64,000 bases of DNA from Desulfovibrio aminophilus (GTDB taxonomy: Bacteria > Desulfobacterota > Desulfovibrionia > Desulfovibrionales > Desulfovibrionaceae), in contig NZ_JAMHGA010000044.1 in NCBI RefSeq assembly GCF_023660105.1, positions 218,409-282,408 of the forward strand. The letters run 5' to 3'. The notes beneath the pieces were generated by a model. The model had not been told where the DNA came from. It made no database searches and was given only the letters and a program-made list of their open reading frames with translations. Made by a program: the position numbers and the translations under genes. Of the stretch, positions 8,822 to 18,012 are shown piece by piece. Positions within the stretch are counted from its first letter, which is position 1. Each line of letters opens with the position of its first letter.

Positions 8822-10114
8822 ATGCCCAAGAAACACCGCTTTCTGCCCCACCTGCAGCCCGAACAGATCGCCCGCATCCAGGACGAGGGCCTGCGCTGGA
8901 CCGTGGCCCACGCGGCCAAGGGCAGTCCATACTACCGCAAGAAGTTCAAGGAGGCCGGAGTCGATCCGGCCGGGATCAGGGGCCTGGACGACCTGCGCGC
9001 CCTGCCCTTCACCACGGCCCAGGACCTCCAGGAGGGCTACCCCCTGCCGCTGCTCTCCGTGCCCGAGGAGGAGGTGGTGCGCATCCACGCCTCCAGCGGC
9101 ACCACGGGCAAGCGCAAGGTCCTGGCCTACACCCAAAACGACATCGAGACCTGGAAGGAGATGTTCGCCCGCTGCTACGAGCTGGCCGGACTGACGCCCA
9201 GGGACCGCGTGCAGATCTGCGTGGGCTACGGCCTGTGGACCGCCGGGAGCGGCTTCCAGCTCGGCTGCGAGCACTTCGGGGCCATGGCCGTGCCCGTGGG
9301 CCCGGGCATGCTGGACATCCAGCTCCAGATGCTCGTGGACATGCGGACCACCTGCCTCTGCTCCACGGCCTCCATGGCCCTGCTCATGGGTGAGGAGGTG
9401 GAGCGCCACGGCCTGCGCGGCAAGCTGGCGCTCAAGCGCTGCATCTTCGGCTCCGAGGCCCACACGCCCAAGATGCGCCGCCAGTTCGAGCGCGCCCTGG
9501 GCCTGGAGGCTAGCTTCGACATCTCCGGCATGACCGAACTCTACGGCCCGGGCGCGGGCCTGGAGTGCGAGGCCCGCAACGGCATCCACTACTGGGCCGA
9601 CCTGTACATCGTGGAGATCCTCGACCCGGCCACGCTCGAACCCGTGGAGCCCGGCAAGGTGGGCGAGATGGTCGTCACCTCCTTGCGCAAGGAGGCCGCC
9701 CCACTCGTCCGCTACCGCACCCGCGACCTGACCCGGCTCCTGCCCGGGGCCTGTTCCTGCGGGCTGTGCCTGCCGCGCCACGACCGCATCCAGGGCCGCT
9801 CCGACGACATGTTCATCTTCCGGGGCGTGAACGTCTACCCCGGCCAGATCGCGGCGGTGCTGGAGAAATTCCGGGAGTTCTCCTCGGAATACCAGATCTG
9901 CCTGCGCCGCAAGGAGGGCCTGGACCACATGAAGGTGCGGCTGGAAAGGCTGCCCGGCGCGGAGGGAGACCCCGACGCCCTGGCCAAGGCCGTGTCCGAC
10001 GAGATCAGGCGGCAGATACTGGTGCGGGGCGAGGTGGAAGTCCTGGTCCCCGGCGCGCTGCCGCGCAGCTTCTCCAAGACCAAGCGGGTCGTCGACGACC
10101 GGGACAAGGAGTAG
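8822..10114 (+). CDS. paaK: Phenylacetate--CoA ligase (AMP-forming)
   Basis: 430 residues, the family length. Adenylate-forming ligase that activates phenylacetate or a similar aryl acid to its CoA thioester. Visible motifs are the P-loop-like HASSGTTGKRKVL, the family signature GMTELYGPGAGLECEA, the hinge region YRTRDLTRLLPG, and FIFRGVNVYPGQI near the C-terminal domain. In anaerobes such enzymes often activate aryl acids made during amino-acid breakdown. No partner genes (IorAB or ring-reduction enzymes) are adjacent, so the substrate is only inferred. Confidence 0.93.
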   Translation: MPKKHRFLPHLQPEQIARIQDEGLRWTVAHAAKGSPYYRKKFKEAGVDPAGIRGLDDLRALPFTTAQDLQEGYPLPLLSVPEEEVVRIHASSGTTGKRKVLAYTQNDIETWKEMFARCYELAGLTPRDRVQICVGYGLWTAGSGFQLGCEHFGAMAVPVGPGMLDIQLQMLVDMRTTCLCSTASMALLMGEEVERHGLRGKLALKRCIFGSEAHTPKMRRQFERALGLEASFDISGMTELYGPGAGLECEARNGIHYWADLYIVEILDPATLEPVEPGKVGEMVVTSLRKEAAPLVRYRTRDLTRLLPGACSCGLCLPRHDRIQGRSDDMFIFRGVNVYPGQIAAVLEKFREFSSEYQICLRRKEGLDHMKVRLERLPGAEGDPDALAKAVSDEIRRQILVRGEVEVLVPGALPRSFSKTKRVVDDRDKE

Positions 10115-10157
10115 CGCCGCCCCGGCGCGCCCGAAACACCCCGGCGAGGAGGCAGCC

Positions 10158-11699
10158 GTGCCCACGCTCTCCCGGCGCGCCGAGCGCCATGTGGTCATCG
10201 ACCGCCGCCCGGGCCACTATCTCTGCTTCCCGGACGTCTGCCGCGCGGACGACGGCCGCCTGCTCGTGGCCTACAACGAATTCGACCGGCACGTAGGCAC
10301 GCGCCGCCGCCTGCTCCTGCGGGAGAGCGCCGACCACGGCCGCTCCTGGTCCGAGCCGCGCATCCTGCGGGCGGAAAACGGCCACTGCCCGCGCTTCTCC
10401 CGGCTCTCCTCCGGCCAGATGACCCTCTCCGACGACGCGGGCTCGCTCCTGTTCTGGAGCGCGAACCAGGGCCGCGACTGGTGCTCCCAGCACATGGCCG
10501 GGGTGTCCCACGGCCTGCTGGACCGCATCCTGGAGCTGGGCGCCGACACCCTCCTGCTCACGGGCCACGCGGCGCGCGGCGGCGTCGCCCTGCCCGCGAC
10601 GCGCCAGCCGCTCATCGAGCAGATGGTCTACCGCTCCACCAACCGAGGCCAGACCTGGGCGCCCTGGACGGTCCTGGCCCGCGACCCGAACCTCATGCTC
10701 TGCGAGGCGAGCATGGTCCGCCTGCCAGACGGGACCATCCTGGCGCTCATGCGCGAGAACAGCTTCGTCTACGAGCCCATGTACGCCTGCGTTTCGACGG
10801 ACGACGGGGACACCTGGTCCGAGCCCCGGCCCACGCCGCTCATCGGCCACCGGCCCACCCTGGGGCTGACCTCCGGCGGTGGATTGCTGGCCACCTACCG
10901 CAACCTGGGACCGGACGGCGGTACGGCGGCCTGGCTGGGGAGCGTCGAGGAGCTCTGCTCGGACTTCATGGTCCACGGCCTGGCCCCCTCGCCCGGCAAC
11001 CCCGCGCTCACGGAGGACGGCCTGCTCATCCGCAACGCAAACGGCCCCGAGGCCCCGGCGCGCTATGCCCTGCGGCCCATCACCGATCCGCAACGGGCCG
11101 TGGCCGAGCTGGAGGCGCGGGTGCTCTGCCGGGCCGCGGAGACGAACGGCTGCGGCCTGCGCTTCGGCGTCTGGTGGAAGATCTTTCCGGACCGCATCGT
11201 GGCCGAACTGCCCGACGCCGAACCGGTGCGCCTGCGCCGGGGCCGGTTCCAGAACATCCGGCTGGTCTACGCCGGGGGCGTGGTCTCCCTGTTCGTCAAC
11301 GGCAGGCCGCGCCAGGAGATTTCCGTGGACGCCCGCGCGGCGGACACCCGGCCCATGGTCTTCGGCACGCGCCACGCCTCGGAAGAGAACGGCGGGGAAC
11401 ACGTCTGGCAAAGCCTGCGGCTGCGCATCACGGAGCCGCGCTACGACCGGACCTACCGCTGGGATTGGAACGCCGGGCAGGGGCTGCCCGACGCCCAAGC
11501 CCGGGCCCGGGTGCTGGAGCTGGCCAACGACCGCAAGGCCAGCCCCCCGGACTACGGCTACTCCGGCTGGTGCGAGCTGCCCGACGGACGCTTCTTCTGC
11601 GTCTTCCACCACGGCGGCGGGGACTCCCCGGACTACCGGCCCGGGTTCAGCTCGCACGTGCGCGGCTGTTGGTTCGAGGCGTCTGATTTCGATAAATGA
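10158..11699 (+). CDS. Sialidase-fold (BNR repeat) protein
   Basis: 513 residues with a GTG start preceded by GAGGAGG. The N-terminal two-thirds carry sialidase-type Asp-box repeats of the form S-x-D-x-G-x-x-W: SADHGRSWSEP, STNRGQTWAPW and STDDGDTWSEP. Other strands (FPDVCRADDGRLLVAYNEF, ASMVRLPDGTILALMREN) are typical of a six-bladed beta-propeller. A beta-sandwich-like insert follows at about residues 300-440. There is no signal peptide, so it appears cytoplasmic, unusual for a secreted sialidase; an exo-glycosidase or another propeller function are both possible. It sits 43 bases after the CoA-ligase gene on the same strand, without an obvious functional link. Confidence 0.75.
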   Translation: MPTLSRRAERHVVIDRRPGHYLCFPDVCRADDGRLLVAYNEFDRHVGTRRRLLLRESADHGRSWSEPRILRAENGHCPRFSRLSSGQMTLSDDAGSLLFWSANQGRDWCSQHMAGVSHGLLDRILELGADTLLLTGHAARGGVALPATRQPLIEQMVYRSTNRGQTWAPWTVLARDPNLMLCEASMVRLPDGTILALMRENSFVYEPMYACVSTDDGDTWSEPRPTPLIGHRPTLGLTSGGGLLATYRNLGPDGGTAAWLGSVEELCSDFMVHGLAPSPGNPALTEDGLLIRNANGPEAPARYALRPITDPQRAVAELEARVLCRAAETNGCGLRFGVWWKIFPDRIVAELPDAEPVRLRRGRFQNIRLVYAGGVVSLFVNGRPRQEISVDARAADTRPMVFGTRHASEENGGEHVWQSLRLRITEPRYDRTYRWDWNAGQGLPDAQARARVLELANDRKASPPDYGYSGWCELPDGRFFCVFHHGGGDSPDYRPGFSSHVRGCWFEASDFDK

Positions 11700-11768
11700 G
11701 TGCTTGGCGAAAGAGGCCGGCGCGGCTATGATGCGTCACCTCACGCCCGCACAGACAAGGAGAGTGGA

Positions 11769-12098
11769 ATGGAATTCGAGAGCGCCAAACAGGGCAAGGC
11801 CGTGGTGATCAAGGCCAAGGGACGCATGGACGCGGCCTCGGCCCCGGAGTTCGAGGCCGAATGCGGCCGGTTCATCGACCAGGGCGAGACGCTTCTGGCC
11901 GTGGACCTGGGCGGCGTGGACTACCTGAGCAGCGCCGGGCTGCGCAGCATCCTGGCCGCAGCCAAGCGGCTCAAGGCCCGCCAGGGCGAAATCCGCTTCT
12001 GCGGCCTCTCCGGCATGGTCCAGGAAGTCTTCTCGGTTTCCGGCTTCTCGTCCATGTTCCAGGTCCGCCCGAGCCTGAACGACCTGCTCGGCGACTGA
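11769..12098 (+). CDS. STAS-domain anti-anti-sigma factor
   Basis: 109 residues, a single STAS domain. Family members bind an anti-sigma or switch kinase and are controlled by phosphorylation of a serine. The conserved segment VDYLSSAGLRSIL (about residues 50-62) includes that serine. The start at 11769 is chosen for its AAGGAG ribosome site and the family-typical N-terminus. No partner anti-sigma kinase or phosphatase gene is adjacent, so the pathway is unknown. It ends 9 bases before the convergent DsbA-like gene. Confidence 0.88.
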   Translation: MEFESAKQGKAVVIKAKGRMDAASAPEFEAECGRFIDQGETLLAVDLGGVDYLSSAGLRSILAAAKRLKARQGEIRFCGLSGMVQEVFSVSGFSSMFQVRPSLNDLLGD

Positions 12099-12107
12099 CC
12101 TCCCCGC

Positions 12108-12917
12108 CTACCGCCGGGGGCAGTCCCGGCAGATGGTCGCGTCGGCCGTCGCCTTGAGCGCGGCGGCCACGACCGCGTCCATCTCCTCCACGGGCACGGC
12201 CCCGGCCACCAGCACCCCGTTGATCAGGAACGAGGGCGTTCCATCCACGTTGAAGGAACCGGCTTCCTGCACGTCGCGGGCGATGCGGTCGGCCACCCGG
12301 CGGTCCTTGCGGTCGCGGGCCACCCGGGCGGGGTCGGCCCCGATCTCGCGCAACAGGGCCTTGAGCGCGTCCTCGCCGCCCGACTCCAGCTTCCCCCCCT
12401 CGGCGAAGGCCCGGTCGTGGAAGGTCCAGGCCAGGGCTTCGTCCCGCAGGGCCAGGGCCTCGAAGGTCTCGGCCAGTTCCATGGACATGGGGTGCAGGGG
12501 CAGATGCTTGAAGAAGAAACGGATGTCGCGCGGCCGCTTCTCCAGCAGCCGGCGGATGTTCGCCGCTCCCCGGGCGCAGTAGGGGCAGAGGAAGTCCGAG
12601 TAGGCCACGATGGTCACGGGCGCGTCGGGCGCGCCGAGCATGGGCCGGTCCGCGTCGATGGCGGGCTTCAGGGGATTGGCCAGGGCCTTGGCGTAGCGCT
12701 CGGCCTGCTCCTGGGAATGGCGTTCCCGGGCGGCCTGCTCCACGGCCCGCAGCACGTCCTCGTGGTGCTCCCGCACCACGTCCAGGACCAGGTCGGGATT
12801 CTCCCGCAGGGTCTTGCGGATCTCCTCGCGCAGGGAATCCCGCGCCACGGGGGACTTGGCCGCGCACCCGGCCAGCACCACGGCGGCCACGACCAGAACA
12901 AGCCAGCGACGAAGCAT
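12108..12917 (-). CDS. DsbA-family thiol:disulfide oxidoreductase, lipoprotein
   Basis: 269 residues. A lipoprotein signal peptide ends in VVLAGC (lipid-modified Cys at 18), so the protein should be anchored facing the periplasm. A charged helical segment (about 25-80) precedes a thioredoxin/DsbA domain with the redox motif FLCPYC (Cys at 111 and 114) and the cis-proline loop VDGTPSFLINGV. The start at 12917 follows an AGGAGGG ribosome site. Family members move disulfides or electrons among exported proteins. A longer upstream reading is possible but would abolish the signal peptide. Confidence 0.92.
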   Translation of the reverse strand: MLRRWLVLVVAAVVLAGCAAKSPVARDSLREEIRKTLRENPDLVLDVVREHHEDVLRAVEQAARERHSQEQAERYAKALANPLKPAIDADRPMLGAPDAPVTIVAYSDFLCPYCARGAANIRRLLEKRPRDIRFFFKHLPLHPMSMELAETFEALALRDEALAWTFHDRAFAEGGKLESGGEDALKALLREIGADPARVARDRKDRRVADRIARDVQEAGSFNVDGTPSFLINGVLVAGAVPVEEMDAVVAAALKATADATICRDCPRR

Positions 12918-13013
12918 GCGCCCTCCTTCCGGGACCCCTCCCGACACGCGCGCGGGAGGCGATCCGTGCCCCCTCCTATCCTTTCCCGGCCCCGCAGCCA
13001 AGCCCCCCAGGGG

Positions 13014-13042
13014 TTCCTTGCGCCGGGAATCCTTCCTATACT
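13014..13042 (+). promoter_or_regulatory. Possible sigma-70 promoter of the GGDEF-cls operon
   Basis: A TATACT -10 box (five of six consensus bases) lies 17 bases after a weak TTCCTT -35 box, about 32 bases before the ATG of the membrane GGDEF gene. The -35 box is poor, so this is tentative. Confidence 0.35.
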
Positions 13043-13074
13043 ATATACCAGGAACCAGGAAAAAGGATCGGATC

Positions 13075-14235
13075 ATGGAGCGTTTCTTCACGCTGCGCTA
13101 CGCCGCCCTGCTGGGCCTGCTCGCCCTCCTGGCCGCGCTGGCCTTCTGGAACATCCGCACGCTCTCGGCCCTGCACCAGGAGTCGGTCTACTTCATCGAC
13201 CTCTCGGCCAGGCAGATGGCCCTGGCCCAGCGCCTGGCCGCCGACGCCGCGCGCCTGGACCTGGCCGACCCGGAGCAGCGGGCCCAGCTGGCCGAGACCC
13301 TGCGCAAGAACGCCGAGTTCATGGCCAACAGCCACGAGATGCTCACCGGCGAGGCCACCCGGCTGCCGGACCTCTACCGCGCCTCCGAGGCCCTGCGCAC
13401 CGTCTACTACAAGCCGCCCTTCTTCCTGGACCAGCAGGTGCGGCGCTACCTCCAGACCGTCCGGGAACTGCTGGACGAACCCGACCCGGCGCGCCGCGCG
13501 GCGCTGCGCGACTCCCTGCTCCTGGCCGCCCGCGAGCACCTGCCCGAGGGCCTGCGCCAGGCCGCCAGGCTCTACCGCGACGAGGCCCACGAACGGGCCG
13601 CCTTCCTGCGCGGCCTCGGCCTGGGCATCCTGGCTCTGACCCTCGGCCTGCTGTTCCTGGACCTGTTCCTCATCTTCCGTCCCCTGTACCGGAAGGTCTC
13701 CGACGCGGACAGGAGCCTGAGCGAGATGGCCCGCCGCATGGAGGAGGCCTCCCGCACGGACGGCCTGACCTGCCTGCCCAACCGGGCCTGCATGCGCGAG
13801 ACCCTGGAGCGCGAGCTGTCGGCCTCCCGGCGCTACGGCAACGCCCTGAGCCTGCTCCTCCTGGACATCGACCACTTCTCCCGCTTCAACACGGTCTACG
13901 GCCATGAGAGCGGGGACCGGCTCCTGGCCGAGGTGGCCCTGCTGCTGAAGAACAACCTGCGCCTTACGGACCACGTCTTCCGCTACGAGGGCGAGGCCTT
14001 CGCCGTGCTGGCCACCCAGACGCCCCTGGAGGGGGCCCTGGCCCTGGCCGAGAAGTTGCGCCGGGTGATCAAGGGCTGCGCCTTCGGCTCCCAGCCCCTG
14101 ACCCTCAGCCTGGGCCTCACGGCCTACGCCGCCCAGGACGACGAGGAGAACCTCCTGCGCCGGGCCACCCAGGCCCTGAAGCGGGCCAAGGACAACGGCC
14201 GCGACCGCGTCGAAGTGGAGCCGTCGGCCGCATGA
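13075..14235 (+). CDS. Membrane-anchored GGDEF-domain protein
   Basis: 387 residues. One membrane helix at about 7-28, a helical periplasmic sensor region with PilJ/NIT-like composition (about 30-178), and a second helix at about 180-203. A GGDEF domain starts at DGLTCLPNRACM. Metal-binding LLLDIDHFSRFN is present, and the inhibitory c-di-GMP site RLTD (296-299) is intact. The active-site loop reads EGEAF (305-309) instead of GGDEF. The changed first and fourth positions make cyclase activity doubtful, while the intact I-site suggests it may still bind c-di-GMP. Its last four bases overlap the start of the cardiolipin synthase gene, so the two are translationally coupled. Confidence 0.88.
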   Translation: MERFFTLRYAALLGLLALLAALAFWNIRTLSALHQESVYFIDLSARQMALAQRLAADAARLDLADPEQRAQLAETLRKNAEFMANSHEMLTGEATRLPDLYRASEALRTVYYKPPFFLDQQVRRYLQTVRELLDEPDPARRAALRDSLLLAAREHLPEGLRQAARLYRDEAHERAAFLRGLGLGILALTLGLLFLDLFLIFRPLYRKVSDADRSLSEMARRMEEASRTDGLTCLPNRACMRETLERELSASRRYGNALSLLLLDIDHFSRFNTVYGHESGDRLLAEVALLLKNNLRLTDHVFRYEGEAFAVLATQTPLEGALALAEKLRRVIKGCAFGSQPLTLSLGLTAYAAQDDEENLLRRATQALKRAKDNGRDRVEVEPSAA

Positions 14236-15656
14236 CCTCCCTGCACTGGATCTTCCTGACCCTGGCCACGGCGGCCGACGTCTGGGCCGCCTGCCACGCC
14301 CTGCTCACCCAGCGCGACCCCCGCGCGGCCTGGGGCTGGATCGCGGCCACCCTGCTCCTGCCCGGCCTGGGCCCGGTGTTCTATTTCCTCTTCGGCATCA
14401 ACCGCATCGAGGCCCGGGGCCGCAAGCTCCGGCGGCGTTCGCCCTTCGACCTCCAGGACCCGGACGGGCGGCTCCGGCCCGCCTGCCCCGTCTCCCGCCT
14501 GCCCGACGAGTTGGACGCCCTGGCGGCCCTGACCTACGCCATCACCGGCCGCTCCCTGACCGGCGGCAACTCCGTCGAATTCCTGGAGAACGGCGAGCAG
14601 GCCTACCCGCACATGCTCGGGGCCATCGAGCGCGCCCGGGAGCGGGTCTACCTCTCCACCTACATCTTCGAGGCCAACGCCGTGGGCCGACGCTTCATCA
14701 AGGCCCTGGAAGAGGCCGCCCGGCGCGGCGTGGACGTGCGCGTGCTGGTGGACGGCGTGGGCGAATGGACCCAGCTGCCCCTGGCCGGAAGCCTGCTCAA
14801 GCGGCGCAAGGTGCCCCTGGCCCGCTTCCTGCCGCCCCGACTCCTGCCGCCGAGCATGAACATCAACCTGCGCTGTCACCGCAAGATCCTGGCCGTGGAC
14901 GGGGAGATCGGCTTCACCGGCGGCATGAACATCGGCGACCGCTACCTGGCGGGCCGCAAATGGCTCAAGACCCGGGTCACGGACACCCACTTCCTCCTGC
15001 GCGGGCCCGTGGTGGCCGAGATGGAGGACATCTTCCTCTGGGACTGGGGCTTCGCCACCGGCGAGGACACCGCTCCCCACGACCACGAGGACTACGTCCC
15101 GGCGGATTCCACGGTCTGCCGCTGCGTGCTGGACGGGCCCAACGATCCGGGCAACCGCCTGGTGGAGGTCTACTGCGCGGCCATCAGCTCGGCCCGGCGG
15201 CGGATACGGATCATGACCCCCTACTTCCTGCCGCCCCGGGAGATCGTCGCCGCCTTGCAGCTGGCCGTGAAGCGCGGGGTGGAGGTCACGGTCATCCTGC
15301 CGGAGCGCAACGACACGGCCGTGGTGCACTGGGCCGCGCGGCACGTCCTGCCGCACATCCTGAATCTCGGGGCCCGGGTCTACTACCAGCCGCCGCCCTT
15401 CGCCCACACCAAGCACCTGGTCATCGACGAGTCCTACGCCGTGGTCGGCTCGGCCAACCTGGACCCGCGCAGCCTGCGGCTCAACTTCGAGATGGTCCTG
15501 GAGCTGTTCGCGCACGAACCGGCACAAAAACTCATTGCGCATTTCGAAAAAATCCGCCATGTGTCGCGCGAACTGACGCCGGCCGACCTGGCCGAAAGGA
15601 ACCTGCCCGCGCGGCTGCGCGACGCCTTCTGCTGGCTCTTCTCCCCATACCTCTAG
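14232..15656 (+). CDS. cls: Cardiolipin synthase (phospholipase D family)
   Basis: 474 residues. It should transfer a phosphatidyl group between two phosphatidylglycerols at the inner membrane. Two N-terminal hydrophobic segments (about 5-25 and 32-52) are followed by two PLD domains, with HKD motifs HRKILAVD (His 216) and HTKHLVID (His 392). Each is followed by the expected glycine/asparagine segment (GFTGGMNIGD, VVGSANLDPRS). Start and previous stop overlap as ATGA. Coupling to a c-di-GMP-type protein suggests regulation of membrane lipid composition, which is inference only. Confidence 0.95.
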   Translation: MTSLHWIFLTLATAADVWAACHALLTQRDPRAAWGWIAATLLLPGLGPVFYFLFGINRIEARGRKLRRRSPFDLQDPDGRLRPACPVSRLPDELDALAALTYAITGRSLTGGNSVEFLENGEQAYPHMLGAIERARERVYLSTYIFEANAVGRRFIKALEEAARRGVDVRVLVDGVGEWTQLPLAGSLLKRRKVPLARFLPPRLLPPSMNINLRCHRKILAVDGEIGFTGGMNIGDRYLAGRKWLKTRVTDTHFLLRGPVVAEMEDIFLWDWGFATGEDTAPHDHEDYVPADSTVCRCVLDGPNDPGNRLVEVYCAAISSARRRIRIMTPYFLPPREIVAALQLAVKRGVEVTVILPERNDTAVVHWAARHVLPHILNLGARVYYQPPPFAHTKHLVIDESYAVVGSANLDPRSLRLNFEMVLELFAHEPAQKLIAHFEKIRHVSRELTPADLAERNLPARLRDAFCWLFSPYL

Positions 15657-15728
15657 GACCGGCCGGGCATTGACAGGACGCGGGAAAGTCTTAGTCTTCA
15701 GCAACACGGGCCCCGCCCGCCGAAAACG

Positions 15729-16634
15729 ATGCGCAAGGCACTCACGGCCGTCATCGGCCTCGTCATAACGATCCTCGTCCTGCCCGGGGACGCCCTGGCC
15801 TGGGGGCCCGGCGTCCACTTGGCCGTGGGCGGAACCATCCTCGAAAACCTCGGCCTGGTGTCGCCGTTCATCGCCGACATCCTGGCCCGGCACCGCGACC
15901 TGTTCCTCTACGGCTCCATCAGCGCCGACATCTTCATCGGCAAGGGCTCGCGCATCCACGACGGCCACAGCCACAACTGGGACACCGGCTTCGCCCTGCT
16001 CCACTCGGCCCGCGACCCCGGACTGCGGGCCTACGCCTACGGCTACCTCTCGCATCTGGCCGCCGACACCGTGGCCCACAACTACTACGTGCCGAACATC
16101 CTGGCCGCCGCCCCCCAGCGCGGCAAGCTCGGCCACGTCTACCTAGAGATGCAGGCCGACCGCGCCGTGGATTGGAATCCCCGCCGGGCCCGACGCCTGT
16201 TCTCCGGCCCGTCCCGCGCCGCCGACGGCATCCTCCTGGACACCCTGCACAAGAACCGCCTGCCCTTCCTGTTCAGGAAGCAGGTCTTCAAGAACAGCCT
16301 GCGGGTCTGCGGCCGCAAGACCCTGGGCTCGTCCCTGGACCTCATCCAGCGGACCATGCCCTGGGCCGATTCCTCGGCCTACCTCGCCGACATGCTCGAC
16401 CTGAGCCTGCGCGTGGTCGTGGACTTCTTCCGCCTGCCCCAGGCGTCCCCGGCCCTGGCCCTGGACCCCATCGGCAGCCGCAACCTGGAGATGGCCCGCC
16501 GCCTGTCCCGCAAGCCCGCGTTCCGGCGAAGCGAACTGCCGCTCCGGTTCCAGGTGGACGCCTGCCTGTCCTGCCTGCCGCCCCTGCCCGGAAACGAAAG
16601 CACGCGAGTCTGGGGTCTGGCCGCCAACCAGTGA
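15729..16634 (+). CDS. Secreted zinc-dependent phospholipase C-like protein
   Basis: 301 residues with a signal peptide ending ...DALA, leaving a mature N-terminus WGPGVH. In the zinc phospholipase C / S1-P1 nuclease fold, that N-terminal tryptophan and nearby histidine bind zinc. Further zinc-type ligands occur in GSISADIF, SHNWDTGF and GYLSHLAADTVAHNYYVP. The last third is less conserved. It probably acts in the periplasm or outside on a lipid head group, but substrate and activity are unproven. It follows cls by 72 bases, so a lipid-related context is plausible. Confidence 0.83.
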   Translation: MRKALTAVIGLVITILVLPGDALAWGPGVHLAVGGTILENLGLVSPFIADILARHRDLFLYGSISADIFIGKGSRIHDGHSHNWDTGFALLHSARDPGLRAYAYGYLSHLAADTVAHNYYVPNILAAAPQRGKLGHVYLEMQADRAVDWNPRRARRLFSGPSRAADGILLDTLHKNRLPFLFRKQVFKNSLRVCGRKTLGSSLDLIQRTMPWADSSAYLADMLDLSLRVVVDFFRLPQASPALALDPIGSRNLEMARRLSRKPAFRRSELPLRFQVDACLSCLPPLPGNESTRVWGLAANQ

Positions 16635-16659
16635 CCCGCCCAGGCGGGCAAGGTTCCGC

Positions 16660-17904
16660 ATGCCCGGCGACATGATTCCCCCCCCGGAAAGCGTCGGCCG
16701 CCTGGCCGCGCTCGGCCGCTCCTTCCGGCACCGCAACTTCCGGCTCTACATCTTCGGCCAGATGATCTCCCTGGTGGGCACCTGGATGCAGGGCGTGGCC
16801 CTGTCCTGGCTCGTCTACCGGCTCACGGGCTCCAGCCTGGACCTCGGACTCCTGGGCTTCACCTCCCAACTGCCCCTGTTCCTCCTGCCCCTGCTGGGCG
16901 GGGCCCTGGCGGACCGCCTGAACCGTCGGCGCATCCTGGTGGGCACCCAGACCGCCTCCATGCTCCAGGCCGCAGTCCTGGCCGCGCTGACCCTCACCGG
17001 CCGGGTGGAGCTCTGGCAGGTCTACGCCCTGGCCGCGCTCCTCGGCTGCATCAACGCCCTGGACATGCCCACCCGACAGTCCTTCGTCGTGGAGCTGGTC
17101 GGCAAGGAGGACCTGCACAACGCCATCGCGCTCAACTCCTCGGTGTTCAACGCCGCGCGCGTGGTCGGCCCCTCCGTGGCGGGCATCCTCGTGGCCCTCA
17201 TCGGCGAGGGCTGGTGCTTCCTGCTCAACTCCCTGAGCTTCGTGGCGGTCATCATCGGCCTGCTGGCCATCCGCCTGCCCCGCCGCGCCCCGGAGGCCTC
17301 CCGGGCCTCGCTGCTGGCCAACGTGCTGGAGGGCTGCCGCTTCGCCTGGAGCACGCCCTTCGTGCGCTCGGCCCTGCTCCTGCTCGGCACGGGCAGCATG
17401 CTCGGCGTATCCTACGTCACGCTCATGCCGGTGTTCGCGGGCGAGGTGCTCCACTCCGGCTCGCGGGGCCTGGGCATCCTGCTCGGCTCGGCCGGGCTGG
17501 GCTCCCTGGCGGCCGCCCTGACCCTGGCCGCCAGGCGCGGCGGCGCGGGGCTGGAAAAGCTCGTGCTCGGCGCGGCCGGAGGCTTCGGCCTGAGCCTGCT
17601 GCTCTTCTCCCTCTCCCGGAACTTCCTGCTCTCGGCCCTGCTCCTGGCCCCGGTGGGCTACTGCATGATCGTCTTCATGGCCGGGACCAACACCCTGCTC
17701 CAACTGCGCACGCCCGACGCCCTGCGCGGCCGGGTCATGTCCCTCTTCACCATGATGCTCATCGGCATGGCGCCCTTCGGCTCCCTGCTGGCCGGAACCC
17801 TGGCCCACCTGCTGGGCACGCCCCAGGCCGTGGGCCTCTGCGGCACGGCCACCCTGGCCGTGACCGTCATCTTCGGCAAGAACATCCTGCGCCTGAGCGC
17901 CTGA
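16660..17904 (+). CDS. MFS-type exporter (MFS_3/EntS-like)
   Basis: 414 residues with 11-12 hydrophobic helices. The N-terminal segment GQMISLVGTWMQGVALSWLVYRLTGSSLDLG and GGALADRLNRRRILVGTQ (motif A) are typical of the MFS_3 exporters related to EntS. MPTRQSFVVELVGKEDL is another family hallmark. It begins 25 bases after the phospholipase-like gene and could be co-transcribed. The substrate cannot be told from sequence. It converges on the frameshifted alkyl sulfatase gene, and several GC-rich inverted repeats in the 108-base gap probably end transcription. Confidence 0.85.
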   Translation: MPGDMIPPPESVGRLAALGRSFRHRNFRLYIFGQMISLVGTWMQGVALSWLVYRLTGSSLDLGLLGFTSQLPLFLLPLLGGALADRLNRRRILVGTQTASMLQAAVLAALTLTGRVELWQVYALAALLGCINALDMPTRQSFVVELVGKEDLHNAIALNSSVFNAARVVGPSVAGILVALIGEGWCFLLNSLSFVAVIIGLLAIRLPRRAPEASRASLLANVLEGCRFAWSTPFVRSALLLLGTGSMLGVSYVTLMPVFAGEVLHSGSRGLGILLGSAGLGSLAAALTLAARRGGAGLEKLVLGAAGGFGLSLLLFSLSRNFLLSALLLAPVGYCMIVFMAGTNTLLQLRTPDALRGRVMSLFTMMLIGMAPFGSLLAGTLAHLLGTPQAVGLCGTATLAVTVIFGKNILRLSA

Positions 17905-18012
17905 ACAAGCCCTGAAATGCGGCCTCCCCCGGAGGCGGAAGACGCCGCCGGAGGAGGCCGGGGGGTGGGGAGGGGCGCCGGGGGAGCGGAATGGCGGAGG
18001 AGGTTCGCTCCC

